Shown here piece after piece: positions 41,281 through 50,934 of a stretch of DNA of 64,000 nucleotides (position 1 is the first letter of the stretch; the number at the start of each line of letters is the position of its first letter). The position numbers were made by a program, and so were the translations under genes. Under the pieces are notes generated by a model, which saw only the letters and a list, made by a program, of their open reading frames with translations, was not told the DNA's origin and did no database searches. The stretch comes from JBKHXF01 sp046566145 (lineage in GTDB: Bacteria; Actinomycetota; Nitriliruptoria; Nitriliruptorales; Nitriliruptoraceae), in contig JBKHXF010000008.1 in the NCBI GenBank assembly GCA_046566145.1, positions 124,001 to 188,000 on the forward strand, in the 5' to 3' direction.

Positions 41281-43080
41281 TCAGTCCTTCGAGCCGCTGT
41301 AGATGTCGTCGATGATGTGGGCGTACTTCTCGGCGACCACGTTGCGCTTGACCTTCAGCGTCGGGGTGAGCTCGCCGCCCTCGATGGTGAAGTCCTCGGG
41401 CACGACGCGGAACGCCTTGATCGCCTCGGCCTTCGAGACGGCCTTGTTGGCGTCGTTGACGGCCTCCTCGAGGGTGGCGCGCAGGTCGGCGTCGTCGACC
41501 AGGTCACCCACCTGCTTGCCGGTCTTGCCGTGCTGCTCGGCCCAGCGGGGGAACTCCTCCGGGTCGACGGCGATGAGGGCGGCGATGAACGGCTGCGCGT
41601 CACCGACGACCATCGTCTGGCTGACCAGCGGGTGGGCACGCATCCGGTCCTCGAGCACCGCGGGGGCGACGTTCTTGCCGCCGGCGGTGACGATGAGCTC
41701 CTTCTTGCGGCCCGTGATGCGCAGGAAGCCCTCGTTGTCGAGCTCACCGATGTCGCCCGAGTGGAACCACCCGTCCGCGTCGATGGCCTCGGCCGTGGCC
41801 TCCTCGTTGTTGTGGTAGCCCTGGAAGACGTTGCCGCCCTTCATCAGGACCTCGCCGTCCTCCGCGATGCGGACGGTGACGCCCGGCAGCGGCTTGCCGA
41901 CGGTGCCGACCTTGTACGACTGCGGGCTGTTGATCGTGGCGCCGGCGGTCGTCTCGGTCAGGCCGTAGCCCTCGAGGATCAGCACACCGATGCCCTGGAA
42001 GAAGTACCCGAGCCGCTCACCGAGCGCGGCACCGCCGGAGACGGCGTACTTGACGTTGCCGCCCATCGCGGCACGCAGCTTCGAGTAGACGAGCTTGTCG
42101 AAGACGCCGTGCAGGGCCTTGGTCTTGAGGCTGACCTTGCCGGTGGCCGACTCGCGGGCGTAGTCGATGGCGGTCTGGGCGGCCTTGTCGAAGATCGCGC
42201 CCTTGCCCTCGGCGTGCGCCTTCTGCTGCGCGCCGTTGTAGACCTTCTCGAACACGCGCGGGACCGACAGCAGGAAGCTCGGCTTGAACATCTGCAGCTC
42301 CTCGAGGAGCTGCGGGATGCCGGTCGAGTACCCGAGGACGACACCCGCGCGGATGCAGCCGATCTGGATGACGCGCGCGAAGATGTGCGCGAGCGGCAGG
42401 AACAGCAGCGTGGACTCGCCGGCGGTGAAGAACTCGCGCGAGACGAGCTCGACCTGGGCGGCGTCCCAGATGAAGTTGCCGTGCGTGATCGCGCAGCCCT
42501 TCGGGCGACCCGTGGTGCCCGACGTGTAGACGAGCGTCGCGAGGTCCTCGGTGGTGACGGCGCTGCGACGCGACTCGATCTCCTCGTCGGAGACGTCGGC
42601 GGCGAGCGTCTTGAGGTCCTCGAGTGCCCCGTGCTCGATCACGAACGCGTGCTCGCAGCCGGGCAGGTTCCCCGAGACCTCGTCGAAGACGGCCTTGAGG
42701 GCGTCGTCCTCGCAGAAGATCGCGACGGCCTCCGAGTCCGAGACGATCCACTCGACCTGCTCGGCCGAGGAGGTCTCGTAGATCGGGACGGTGACGCAGC
42801 CAGCGGTCCAGATGGCGAAGTCGAGCAGCGTCCACTCGAGCCGCGTCTTCGAGAAGACGCAGACGCGCGAGCCGGGCTCGATGCCGCTGGCCGCGAGACC
42901 CTTCGCGATGTCGCGGACCGTGTCGGCCACCTGCTTCGTGGTCCAGGTCTGGAACTCGTCGCCGACGCGAACGGCGACCGCCGGACGGTTGGGCGTGGTG
43001 GCGGCCGCGTCGAACAGCGACGTGGTGAGGTTCTCCTCCGGGGCGATCTGCACCGCTCCGGGCGTGGTGTACTCCTGCAT
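41281..43080 (-). CDS. Long-chain fatty-acid--CoA ligase (FadD15-like)
   Basis: A 599-residue ANL enzyme of the FadD15/long-chain acyl-CoA synthetase type. It has VYTSGTTGRPKGCAIT, EGYGLTETTAGATINSP, WFHSGDIGELDNEGFLRITGRKKELI and the C-terminal domain with VVAEKY. It activates fatty acids with ATP and CoA for degradation or lipid synthesis. ATG start; a TAGGCT element lies 112 bases upstream in the space shared with the divergent enoyl-CoA hydratase. Confidence 0.93.
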   Translation of the reverse strand: MQEYTTPGAVQIAPEENLTTSLFDAAATTPNRPAVAVRVGDEFQTWTTKQVADTVRDIAKGLAASGIEPGSRVCVFSKTRLEWTLLDFAIWTAGCVTVPIYETSSAEQVEWIVSDSEAVAIFCEDDALKAVFDEVSGNLPGCEHAFVIEHGALEDLKTLAADVSDEEIESRRSAVTTEDLATLVYTSGTTGRPKGCAITHGNFIWDAAQVELVSREFFTAGESTLLFLPLAHIFARVIQIGCIRAGVVLGYSTGIPQLLEELQMFKPSFLLSVPRVFEKVYNGAQQKAHAEGKGAIFDKAAQTAIDYARESATGKVSLKTKALHGVFDKLVYSKLRAAMGGNVKYAVSGGAALGERLGYFFQGIGVLILEGYGLTETTAGATINSPQSYKVGTVGKPLPGVTVRIAEDGEVLMKGGNVFQGYHNNEEATAEAIDADGWFHSGDIGELDNEGFLRITGRKKELIVTAGGKNVAPAVLEDRMRAHPLVSQTMVVGDAQPFIAALIAVDPEEFPRWAEQHGKTGKQVGDLVDDADLRATLEEAVNDANKAVSKAEAIKAFRVVPEDFTIEGGELTPTLKVKRNVVAEKYAHIIDDIYSGSKD

Positions 43081-43191
43081 GGCTCTCCCTCGTGCCCTCC
43101 CACACGCCCTGGTGGCCCGCTCGCGATCGTGTCGCGGCGTGTCGCTCGGCAGTGTCGGCGACGTGCGGGTCGTGGACCGGCTCCTGGGCGC

Positions 43192-43197
43192 AGCCTA
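43192..43197 (-). promoter_or_regulatory. Putative -10 element (TAGGCT) of the FadD-like gene
   Basis: Minus-strand TAGGCT, 112 bases before the ATG at 43080. Confidence 0.4.
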
Positions 43198-43289
43198 GCC
43201 GCGCCCTCGCGCTCGTGTTCGGTGCCCGCGCACCGCCGTCGTGGCAGGCTCCCGGGGACCAGCCGCCCGAGCGACCGGGGAGCCCCGAC

Positions 43290-44075
43290 GTGAGCATCAC
43301 CACCGAGGACGACGGCGGGGTGCGCACCGTCACCATCGACCGTGCCGAGGTCCGCAACGCGGTCGACCGCCCGACGGCGGACGCGCTCGAGGCGGCGGTG
43401 CGCGACGCCGACGACGACGATGGCGTCCTCGTCGGGGTGCTCACCGGCGCCGGCGGCACGTTCTGCGCGGGCGCCGACCTGCACGCGGTCGCCGACGGCG
43501 GTGAGCGGGCGAACCGGCTCGAGCCGGGGTCGCGCGGCCCCATGGGCCCCTCGCGGCTCGAGACCCAGATCCCGTGGATCGCCGCCATCGAGGGCCACGC
43601 CGTCGCCGGGGGACTCGAGCTCGCACTGTGGTGCGACCTGCGCGTGGTGGCCGAGGACGCCGTGCTCGGGGCGTTCTGCCGGCGCTGGGGCGTGCCGCTC
43701 ATCGACGGGGGGACCCAGCGGCTCCCCCGCGTCGTGGGGCTCGGCCGCGCCCTCGACCTGGTGCTGACCGGCCGGCCGGTGGGCGCGGAGGAGGCGCTCG
43801 CCATCGGGCTCGTCGACCGCGTCGTGCCGTCCGGAGGCGCGCTCGCCGCGGCGCAGGAGCTGGCCGCGTCGCTGACGGTGTTCCCGCAGGCGTGCCTCCG
43901 GGCCGATCGCGCGGGGGTCCTCGCCGCGTGGGACGTCCCGCTGGCCGAGGGACTGCAGGAGGAGCACGCCCGCGGCGTCGCCTCCATGGCCGACGCCGGC
44001 CCCGACGGGGGCATGGCCGCGGGCGTCGCGCGCTTCGTGGACGGTGCCGGACGGCACGGGGCCGCCCCCGGGTGA
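43290..44075 (+). CDS. Enoyl-CoA hydratase/isomerase family protein
   Basis: A 261-residue crotonase. The oxyanion-hole segments are GGTFCAGADLHAV and EGHAVAGGLELALWCDLRV; the Glu/Asp positions near 110-135 (LGAFCRRWGVPLIDGGTQRL) fit a hydratase. It hydrates trans-2-enoyl-CoA in fatty-acid beta-oxidation or a related acyl-CoA step. GTG start with GGGGAG upstream. It is divergent from the FadD-like ligase, a plausible functional pairing. Confidence 0.88.
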   Translation: MSITTEDDGGVRTVTIDRAEVRNAVDRPTADALEAAVRDADDDDGVLVGVLTGAGGTFCAGADLHAVADGGERANRLEPGSRGPMGPSRLETQIPWIAAIEGHAVAGGLELALWCDLRVVAEDAVLGAFCRRWGVPLIDGGTQRLPRVVGLGRALDLVLTGRPVGAEEALAIGLVDRVVPSGGALAAAQELAASLTVFPQACLRADRAGVLAAWDVPLAEGLQEEHARGVASMADAGPDGGMAAGVARFVDGAGRHGAAPG

Positions 44076-44092
44076 GCGCGCTCCGGCTCGCG

Positions 44093-44098
44093 TAGGCT
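44093..44098 (+). promoter_or_regulatory. Putative -10 element (TAGGCT) of pepN
   Basis: TAGGCT, 73 bases before the pepN ATG. Confidence 0.45.
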
Positions 44099-44171
44099 CA
44101 CGGGCCGTCCCGCGACGCGCTCCACCTCGTACCCCCGTCGCCCGGTCCACCACCCGACTCCCGGAGCACGC

Positions 44172-46706
44172 ATGCCGCCGCAGGAGAACCTGACCCGCGA
44201 CGAGGCCGCCGTCCGCGCACGGCTGCTCGACGTCGAGCACTACGACGTGGCCCTCGACCTCACCGGTGGCGACGAGCGCTTCGGCGCCGAGGTGACCGTC
44301 CGGTTCCGCGCGACCGAGCCCGGCGCGTCCACGTTCCTCGACTGCACCGCCGCGGAGGTGCACCAGGCCGTGCTGAACGGTCGGCCCGTGCCCGCCGACG
44401 CGGTCGGCCCCACCCGCATCGCGCTCGACGACCTCGCCGAGGACAACGTCCTGACCGTGCGCGCCACCATGGCGTACCAGCACGAGGGCAAGGGCCTGCA
44501 CTTCTTCCGCGACCCGGCCGACGGTCGCGTCTACCTGCACTCCCAGGCGGAGCCGTTCGACGCGCACCTGTTCGTGCCGTGCTTCGACCAGCCCGACCTC
44601 AAGGCGACCTTCGACGTCGCCGTGACCGCCCCCGAGGAGTGGGTGGTGGTCAGCAACGGCGCCTGCACCGAGCGCCCCGACGAGGGTGACGGCGGCCGGT
44701 GGACCTTCGCCACCACGCCGCGCATCTCGACCTACCTGCTCGCCGTGGTCGCCGGCGCCTACGCGGAGTTCCACGACACCCACGGCGACCTGCCGCTCGG
44801 CGTGTACGTGCGCCGCAGCCTCGCCGACCACGTCGAGCTCGACGAGGTCCTCGAGGTCACCCGGCAGGGCCTCGACTGGTTCGCCGAGGCGTTCGGCATC
44901 GCCTATCCGTTCGGGAAGTACGACCAGCTCTTCGTGCCCGAGTTCTCCGCCGGTGCGATGGAGAACCCCGGCTGCATCACCTTCAGCGAGGCGTACGTCT
45001 TCCGCTCCAAGGTGACCGACGCGGCCCGGGAGCGTCGCGCCGAGACGATCCTGCACGAGATGGCCCACATGTGGTTCGGCGACCTCGTGACCATGCGGTG
45101 GTGGGACGACCTCTGGCTCAACGAGTCCTTCGCCACCTTCATGTCGGTGCTGTGCCAGAGCGAGGCGACCCGCTTCACCGGGGCGTGGACGACCTTCCTC
45201 GACGCCGAGAAGGCGTGGGCCGCCTACCAGGACCAGCTCCCGTCCACGCACCCGATCGCGGCCGACATGGTCGACATCGAGTCGGTGCACCAGAACTTCG
45301 ACGGGATCACCTACGCGAAGGGCGCCAGCGTCCTGCGCCAGCTCGTGGCGTGGGTCGGCCAGGACGAGTTCCTCGCCGGCTGTCGCGCCTACTTCCGCGA
45401 CCACGCGTGGGGCAACGCGGAGCTCGCCGACTTCCTCGCCGCCCTCGAGGAGGCCTCGGGCCGCGAGCTCGACGGCTGGGCCAAGGAGTGGCTCCAGACC
45501 ACCGGGATGAACACCATCACCCCGCTGGTGACCCCGGCGGACGACGGGACCTACGAGCGCGTGGAGCTCGTCCAGACGGCGCCGGACGAGCACCCGACCC
45601 TGCGCCGCCACCGCCTCGCGGTCGGCGTGTACGACCGGACCGACGCCGGGCTGGTGCGTCGCGAGCGCGTCGAGCTCGACGTGGTCGGCGAGCGCACCGA
45701 TGTGGAGGGGCTCGCAGGCGTCCGCGCCGGCGACGTGCTGCTCGTCAACGACGACGACCTCGCGTTCACGAAGGTCCGGCTCGACCCGGACTCCCTCGCG
45801 GTCGTGACCGAGCACCTCGCCTCGTTCGTCGAGCCGCTCCCCCGCGCGCTCGTGTGGGCGGCTGCCTGGGACATGACCCGCGACGGCGAGCTGGCGGCTC
45901 GCAGCTTCGTCGAGCTCGTGCGCAACAACGTGGAGCACGAGGAGGAGATCGGCGTGCTGCAGCGGCTGCTGCAGCGCGCCGTCGCGGCGGCCGAGCGGTA
46001 CGGCGACCCGGCCAACCGCGACGCGCTCCTCGCGGCGCTCGCCGTCGACGCCCGCCGGGTGATGGAGGACCAGCGGCCCGGCAGCGACCACCAGCTCGCG
46101 TGGGTCCGCCACTGGGCCGGGGTCGCCCGCACCGGCGAGGCCCGCGACGAGCTCGCCGGCCTGCTCGCCGGGGACTGGCAGCTGCCGGGTCTCACCCTCG
46201 ACACCGACCTGCGCTGGCACCTGCTCACCTGCCTGGCCCGCGCCGGCGGCGTCGACGAGGACCGCATCGCCGCCGAGTTGGAGCGCGACCCGACCGACCT
46301 CGGCGAGCGCTCCGCGGCCACCGCACGGGCCATCCGGCCCACCGCGGCGGCCAAGGACGCGGCGTGGCGGCAGCTGCTCGAGGACACCTCGCTGTCGCAC
46401 ACCATGTCGCGGCAGGTGTGGGGCGGGTTCATGCAGCTCGACCAGCGCGAGGCGCTGTCGGGGTACGACGAGCGCTACTTCGAGGCGCTCGAACGGGTCT
46501 GGGCCGACCGGAGCCTCGACTGGGCGATCGAGTTCTCCGAGGGCACCTTCCCGCACGCGCTCGCGAGCCCGATGCTGCTCGACCGCACGGACGCCTACCT
46601 CGAGCGCGAGGGGCTCTCCGGCCCGCTGCGCCGGGTGCTCGCGGAGCAGCGCGACACGCTGGCCCGCACCATCCGCGCCCGCGCCGTGGACGCGCAGGCC
46701 GGCTGA
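44172..46706 (+). CDS. pepN: Aminopeptidase N (M1 family)
   Basis: An 844-residue zinc aminopeptidase. It has the substrate motif GAMEN (about 262-266), zinc motif HEMAHMWFGDLVTMRWWDD (HEMAH about 295-299) and third ligand in LNESFA. A long helical ERAP1-like C-terminal domain follows, with length matching actinobacterial PepN. It removes N-terminal residues from peptides in the cytoplasm, which may include proteasome products. A hairpin closes the gene. Confidence 0.95.
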   Translation: MPPQENLTRDEAAVRARLLDVEHYDVALDLTGGDERFGAEVTVRFRATEPGASTFLDCTAAEVHQAVLNGRPVPADAVGPTRIALDDLAEDNVLTVRATMAYQHEGKGLHFFRDPADGRVYLHSQAEPFDAHLFVPCFDQPDLKATFDVAVTAPEEWVVVSNGACTERPDEGDGGRWTFATTPRISTYLLAVVAGAYAEFHDTHGDLPLGVYVRRSLADHVELDEVLEVTRQGLDWFAEAFGIAYPFGKYDQLFVPEFSAGAMENPGCITFSEAYVFRSKVTDAARERRAETILHEMAHMWFGDLVTMRWWDDLWLNESFATFMSVLCQSEATRFTGAWTTFLDAEKAWAAYQDQLPSTHPIAADMVDIESVHQNFDGITYAKGASVLRQLVAWVGQDEFLAGCRAYFRDHAWGNAELADFLAALEEASGRELDGWAKEWLQTTGMNTITPLVTPADDGTYERVELVQTAPDEHPTLRRHRLAVGVYDRTDAGLVRRERVELDVVGERTDVEGLAGVRAGDVLLVNDDDLAFTKVRLDPDSLAVVTEHLASFVEPLPRALVWAAAWDMTRDGELAARSFVELVRNNVEHEEEIGVLQRLLQRAVAAAERYGDPANRDALLAALAVDARRVMEDQRPGSDHQLAWVRHWAGVARTGEARDELAGLLAGDWQLPGLTLDTDLRWHLLTCLARAGGVDEDRIAAELERDPTDLGERSAATARAIRPTAAAKDAAWRQLLEDTSLSHTMSRQVWGGFMQLDQREALSGYDERYFEALERVWADRSLDWAIEFSEGTFPHALASPMLLDRTDAYLEREGLSGPLRRVLAEQRDTLARTIRARAVDAQAG

Positions 46707-46743
46707 CACGGCAGGAGCGGGGCCACCCGATGGCGAAGCACCC

Positions 46744-46770
46744 GGGGTGCGGCGGACCACGCCGCACCCC
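46744..46770 (+). terminator. Hairpin terminator after pepN
   Basis: Perfect 11-bp stem GGGGTGCGGCG (46744-46754) / 46760-46770, 5-base loop, 38 bases after the pepN stop. Its presence argues against an ATG at 46730 as the start of the next gene. Confidence 0.75.
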
Positions 46771-46813
46771 GTCGCCGTCCCCGGCGCTCCCCCGGATCCA
46801 CGGAGGCCCCCGC

Positions 46814-48220
46814 GTGGCTCGCTCCCGCCGTCCCGTCCGCACCGCGCTGCTCACCGCCGGCGTGCTCGCGTCCTCGCTCGCCCTCGGCGTGTCGACCGAG
46901 CGCGGCACCGTGGTCGGTGACCCCGGCCCGGGCTACTTCGCGACCGCGAACGTCGAGTGGCTCGGGATGATCCCGTTCAACTCGGGCTCCGCCGGCGCGC
47001 GCGTCCACGAGGACCGCCTCTACGTCACCGACCCGGTCGGCATCACCATCTACGACCTCGAGGACCCGACGCAGCCGGTCCCGATCTCGTTCACGCCGTC
47101 ACCGCAGCAGTACTACTTCACCGAGGAGGACGTGGACACCAACGGCGAGATCCTCGTCGTCGGGTCCTTCGGCGAGGTGCTGCCCGGCAGCACCCCCGCG
47201 GACACGGTGTTCGTCTACGACGTGTCGGCCCCGACGCCCACGGCCACGCTGCTCGGCCGCATCTCCGGCGTCGACGCCGACCAGCACACCCTCTCGTGCA
47301 TCCTCGACTGCTCGTTCGTGTACGGCTCGGGCGGGGCGATCCTCGACCTGACCGACCCGACCCAGCCGAAGCGGGTCGGCAACTGGCTGCAGGCACCCGA
47401 GGTCGCGGCCGCCAAGGTCACGTCGTCGCACGACGTCACCGAGGTGGCCCCGGGCCTGGTGGTCACCTCCTCCAACCCGGTCGCGTACCTCGACGTGACC
47501 GACCCGCTGGCACCGAAGGTCCTGGCCACCGGCACGCCCGGCGACAACCGCTTCCTGCACGGCAACCTGTGGCCCAACGGTGGCACCGACGACCTGCTGC
47601 TCGTCGGGGGCGAGACCTTCCTCAACTGCAACACCACCACCTCCGGCGCGTTCATGACCTTCGACGCCCGCGAGGTGAAGGCGGCCGACGCCGCGGTCGC
47701 GGCCGGTGAGCCCCGCCCCGCGGCCTCGTTCCGGATGCTCGACCAGTACCGCGTCGGCACCGGGCTCTACACCGACGGCGAGTCGCCGTACAACCAGTAC
47801 TGCGCGCACTGGTTCACCACCGAGCCGTCCTTCGACGGACAGGGCATCGTCGCCGCCGCCTGGTACGAGCACGGGACCCGCTTCCTCGACATCGCCGCCG
47901 ACGGGAAGATCACCGAGGCCGGGTACTTCGTCCCGCTCGGCGGGTCGCAGTCGGCCGCGTACTTCGTCGACGACGACATCGTCCTGACCACGGACTACCA
48001 GCGCGGCATCGACATCCTGCGCTTCGACCCGGAGGGCTCCCGCGAGGAGGTCCGCGTCGGCCAGGCCGACGCGGTCGCGGCGGGGCTGGTCGACCCGGAC
48101 ACGTTCTTCCCCTGGTACGGGCGCTCGGCCGCGGAGATCACCGCGATGCGGCGCCAGACACCGGACGCCGGTGACGACTACCGCTGCCCGCTGCCCTTCA
48201 GCGGCACCGGCGGCACCTGA
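46814..48220 (+). CDS. Secreted LVIVD-repeat (beta-propeller-like) protein
   Basis: A 468-residue protein with an N-terminal signal sequence (VRTALLTAGVLASSLALGVS) and repeated segments of the LVIVD type, in which a beta strand ending in D(L/V)(E/T)DP follows an L-x-V-x-D pattern (ITIYDLEDPTQP, VFVYDVSAP, AILDLTDPTQP, AYLDVTDPLAP). Cysteines CILDC and NCNTTTS suggest disulfides outside the cell. The GTG has GGAGG 7 bases upstream. Members are surface or secreted proteins of unknown role. Confidence 0.85.
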   Translation: MARSRRPVRTALLTAGVLASSLALGVSTERGTVVGDPGPGYFATANVEWLGMIPFNSGSAGARVHEDRLYVTDPVGITIYDLEDPTQPVPISFTPSPQQYYFTEEDVDTNGEILVVGSFGEVLPGSTPADTVFVYDVSAPTPTATLLGRISGVDADQHTLSCILDCSFVYGSGGAILDLTDPTQPKRVGNWLQAPEVAAAKVTSSHDVTEVAPGLVVTSSNPVAYLDVTDPLAPKVLATGTPGDNRFLHGNLWPNGGTDDLLLVGGETFLNCNTTTSGAFMTFDAREVKAADAAVAAGEPRPAASFRMLDQYRVGTGLYTDGESPYNQYCAHWFTTEPSFDGQGIVAAAWYEHGTRFLDIAADGKITEAGYFVPLGGSQSAAYFVDDDIVLTTDYQRGIDILRFDPEGSREEVRVGQADAVAAGLVDPDTFFPWYGRSAAEITAMRRQTPDAGDDYRCPLPFSGTGGT

Positions 48221-48276
48221 GCACCCCGGGGACCCGGCGTCCACGGACGAACCACAGCCGTGTCGTTCGGTGGGGG

Positions 48277-48282
48277 TAGCCT
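48277..48282 (+). promoter_or_regulatory. Putative -10 element (TAGCCT) of the 48319 gene
   Basis: TAGCCT followed by CG, 36 bases before the ATG at 48319. Confidence 0.45.
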
Positions 48283-48318
48283 CGAACGAGGCCCCTCCAC
48301 CGACCGGCGACGCTGCTG

Positions 48319-50913
48319 ATGCTCACCTTCCTGCTGCTCGCCAGCACGAACGGCGCCCCCCTCCCGGCGGACGCCGTGGCGCGCCTGTCCGACCTGCCGC
48401 TCCCGCTGCTCCCCCACGACCCGGAGACCGCGACGGCGTGGCTCTCCGAGGGCGACCACGTCGGGGTCGCGGCCTGGCAGACCCGACCCGGCGTGCACGG
48501 CGGCTCGCACTGGCACGTCGGCGCGCACGGCGTGACCCTGGCGGACGGCTCGCTGTGGCCGCTCGCCGGCGCCTGGGGCGCCCCCACGGGGTGGGCCTTC
48601 GAGCTGACCGACCTGCTCGCCCGGTCGCGGCCGGCGGACGTCCTGGCGCGGCTCACCGGGACCGGCTCCGTCGTGCGGGTCCACCCCGACGGCTCGGGGG
48701 TGGTCGCCTCCCCGCCGACCGGCGCCGGCGGGGTGCACGTGGCCCACACGGAGGGGCTCGTGGCCGTCTCCAACCGGGCAGCCGTCGCCGCGGCCGGCGC
48801 GGGCCTGCCGGTGACGGTCGTCCCCGGCCCCGCCGGGCTGCTGGTCCACGGCACCCTGCTCGGATCGGAGGGGGCGGTGGCCGGGACCGAGCTGCTCGGT
48901 CCCGGCCACGCCCTCGAGCTGCGGGCCGGCGAGGGCCCCAAGGTGGTCGCCCGCCCCCCGGCGTGGCACGACGACACGCCGGTCGACCTCGGGGGGCTCG
49001 TCGGGGCCGCCGTCGACGCGATCGCGGCCATGGTCGAGTCCGCCGCCGCGAACCCGTCCACGGGGCGCTTCGTCGAGCTCCACGCGCACCCGTCGGCGCG
49101 GGTCCTCGCCGCCGCCGTGGCCGCCACCGGGACGACCGACCGCTTCCGCTTCCGCGCGGTCGGCGACGAGCGCGACCACCGAGCCGCCCGGGCGCTCGCG
49201 GACGCGCTCGGCGTGCACCTCGAGACCGATGCCGGCGGCGTGCCGACCGGCCTCGACGGCCTCGACGGCTGGGTGCGCACCCGCGTCGGTCGCGCCGGCG
49301 GCGCGGTGTCCGCCCGCCTGCTGCAGCGTCGGGTCCCGGCGGACGGCCAGCTCGTGGTCGCGTCGAGCGGGGCCGTGCTGCGCCCACGCGACCCGGGCGC
49401 CGTCCACGACCTGCTGACGCCGCCGGCGCGGGCCCGCCTGGACGGCACCCTCCAGTCGTGGCGTGACGCGGCGGTGGCCGCCGGGCACCCGGTCGCCGCG
49501 CTGCCGGTGCTGTTCGAGCTCGAGCACCGGCTCCCGCGCCGCGCGGCCGCCGAGGCGACCGCCGCCGGCGCGGCCGTCCTGCTCGACCCGCTGCACACCA
49601 CCGCGGTGGCCCGGCTGGCCGTGCACGCGGCCCGTGAGGGGGTGGACGTGACGGACCGGCTCGTGGCACGCCTGGCCCCGACCCTCGACCTCGACGCGCC
49701 CGGCGGGGACCCGGACCCCGACGACGTCCGCCGGCGCTGGCGGGCCCTGGCCCCACTCGCCGAGACGCACGTGCTCGGCCACGGACGCGACGTCCTCGCC
49801 CCCCACCTCGACCTCGACGGGGTGGCCGCCACCCTCCGGGCCCCGCTGCCCCCCGACACCGGCACCGAGGTGCTGCTGTGGGGCGCGCTGACCCACGCCG
49901 TCGCGGCGCGGACCGCGCGTCGGTGGCCGGTGCCCCGACGCGCCCTGCACGTGTCCGCCGAGGTCGTCGCCCCGCCGCGCCGCCCGGTGCTGGTCACGGG
50001 GATCACGTCCGGCTCCGTGCTCGAGCTCGCGGAGCTGCGGCTCAGCCTCGACGACACGGCCCCCGACGCGCTCCTCGGCGTCGACGTCGACGTCCGCGTG
50101 GCCGAGCTCGTGTCGCGGCTGCTGCTGGCGTGCGAGGCCACGCCGGGGGCCCTGCCCCCCGACCTCGGGGAGCGGCTCGCCGGCGAGGCGACGGCCCCCT
50201 TCGCGGAGGCCGCCCGTGCCCTGCTCGAGCGGCGGGGCGGCGTGCTGTCCGATCCCCGGCTCGGGCTCACCGTCCCCTTCTGGCGCGCCCACGTGGCCGA
50301 CCCGCGCGTCGTGCTCGTGGCGGAACGCCCGACCGACCTGGCCGCGCGGACCCGGTCCCGCGTGCCGCCGGCCGTGCTGCTCGGGTGGTGGGTCGAGGTC
50401 GTCTCGGCGACCCTCACGGCCGCCGACGACGTGCGCATCCTCGACCCCGGCGACCTCGACGAGCGCACCGGCCCCGAGGGTGCCGGCTGGCGGGCCTCGG
50501 ACGTCACGACCGACGACGTCCTGCAGCTGGCCCGACAGGTGGACTCGCTCGTGCGGGAGGTGGAGGCGGAGGCCGTCCGGCCGCTGCTCGCGACCGTGCT
50601 GCGCGCCCGGTCCCGCGCCGCGGCCGCCGATGCGACCGCGAGCGCCGGACCCGTCGGCGCGCCGCTGCACCTCGTCGACGACCTGTGGCAGCAGGCGGTC
50701 GCGGCGCAGGCGGGCGTCGACGCGGCGGGCACCGACGTCGCCGCGCTCTCCTCCCGCGTGGACGAGCTGACGCGCGAGCTCGGCGCGCTGCGCCGGCGGC
50801 GTGGCTGGAGGGCCGCGTGGCAGGTGCTGCGCGGGCAGCCCGCCGACGCGCGGGTCGACGACACCGGCGCGGGTCCCGGGCGCGACCCCGGTCGGCTGGA
50901 CGACGGCGGCTAG
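48319..50913 (+). CDS. Large chimera: degenerate asparagine-synthetase-like plus sulfotransferase-like protein
   Basis: An 864-residue protein. Residues ~1-210 resemble the glutaminase-like N-terminal part of actinobacterial asparagine-synthetase homologues (VHVAHTEGLVAVSNRAAV, LLGPGHALEL). Residues ~220-330 resemble the synthetase domain, but the SGGKDS-type P-loop is replaced by HAHPSARVL. From ~555 a sulfotransferase-like region begins (VLVTGITSGSVLELAEL), again without the usual PAPS loop (RSGTS); DPRLGLTVPFWRAHV and DPRVVLVAERPTDLA (about 644-675) match that family well. A C-terminal coiled coil (about 790-830) ends in RRRRGWRAAW, common in glycan-cluster transferases. Both active sites look lost, so a structural or regulatory role is possible. 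Family assignment is by eye. Confidence 0.6.
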   Translation: MLTFLLLASTNGAPLPADAVARLSDLPLPLLPHDPETATAWLSEGDHVGVAAWQTRPGVHGGSHWHVGAHGVTLADGSLWPLAGAWGAPTGWAFELTDLLARSRPADVLARLTGTGSVVRVHPDGSGVVASPPTGAGGVHVAHTEGLVAVSNRAAVAAAGAGLPVTVVPGPAGLLVHGTLLGSEGAVAGTELLGPGHALELRAGEGPKVVARPPAWHDDTPVDLGGLVGAAVDAIAAMVESAAANPSTGRFVELHAHPSARVLAAAVAATGTTDRFRFRAVGDERDHRAARALADALGVHLETDAGGVPTGLDGLDGWVRTRVGRAGGAVSARLLQRRVPADGQLVVASSGAVLRPRDPGAVHDLLTPPARARLDGTLQSWRDAAVAAGHPVAALPVLFELEHRLPRRAAAEATAAGAAVLLDPLHTTAVARLAVHAAREGVDVTDRLVARLAPTLDLDAPGGDPDPDDVRRRWRALAPLAETHVLGHGRDVLAPHLDLDGVAATLRAPLPPDTGTEVLLWGALTHAVAARTARRWPVPRRALHVSAEVVAPPRRPVLVTGITSGSVLELAELRLSLDDTAPDALLGVDVDVRVAELVSRLLLACEATPGALPPDLGERLAGEATAPFAEAARALLERRGGVLSDPRLGLTVPFWRAHVADPRVVLVAERPTDLAARTRSRVPPAVLLGWWVEVVSATLTAADDVRILDPGDLDERTGPEGAGWRASDVTTDDVLQLARQVDSLVREVEAEAVRPLLATVLRARSRAAAADATASAGPVGAPLHLVDDLWQQAVAAQAGVDAAGTDVAALSSRVDELTRELGALRRRRGWRAAWQVLRGQPADARVDDTGAGPGRDPGRLDDGG

Positions 50914-50934
50914 GCGACGCCGGCGGCCATGGGG

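Noticed and set aside
42639..46760. Long minus-strand open frame opposite pepN
   Set aside because: Shadow of pepN and the enoyl-CoA hydratase; no recognisable domain.
46730..48220. ATG at 46730 as start of the LVIVD-repeat protein
   Set aside because: It would put a strong pepN terminator hairpin inside the coding region and bury the signal peptide; the GTG at 46814 has GGAGG at ideal spacing.
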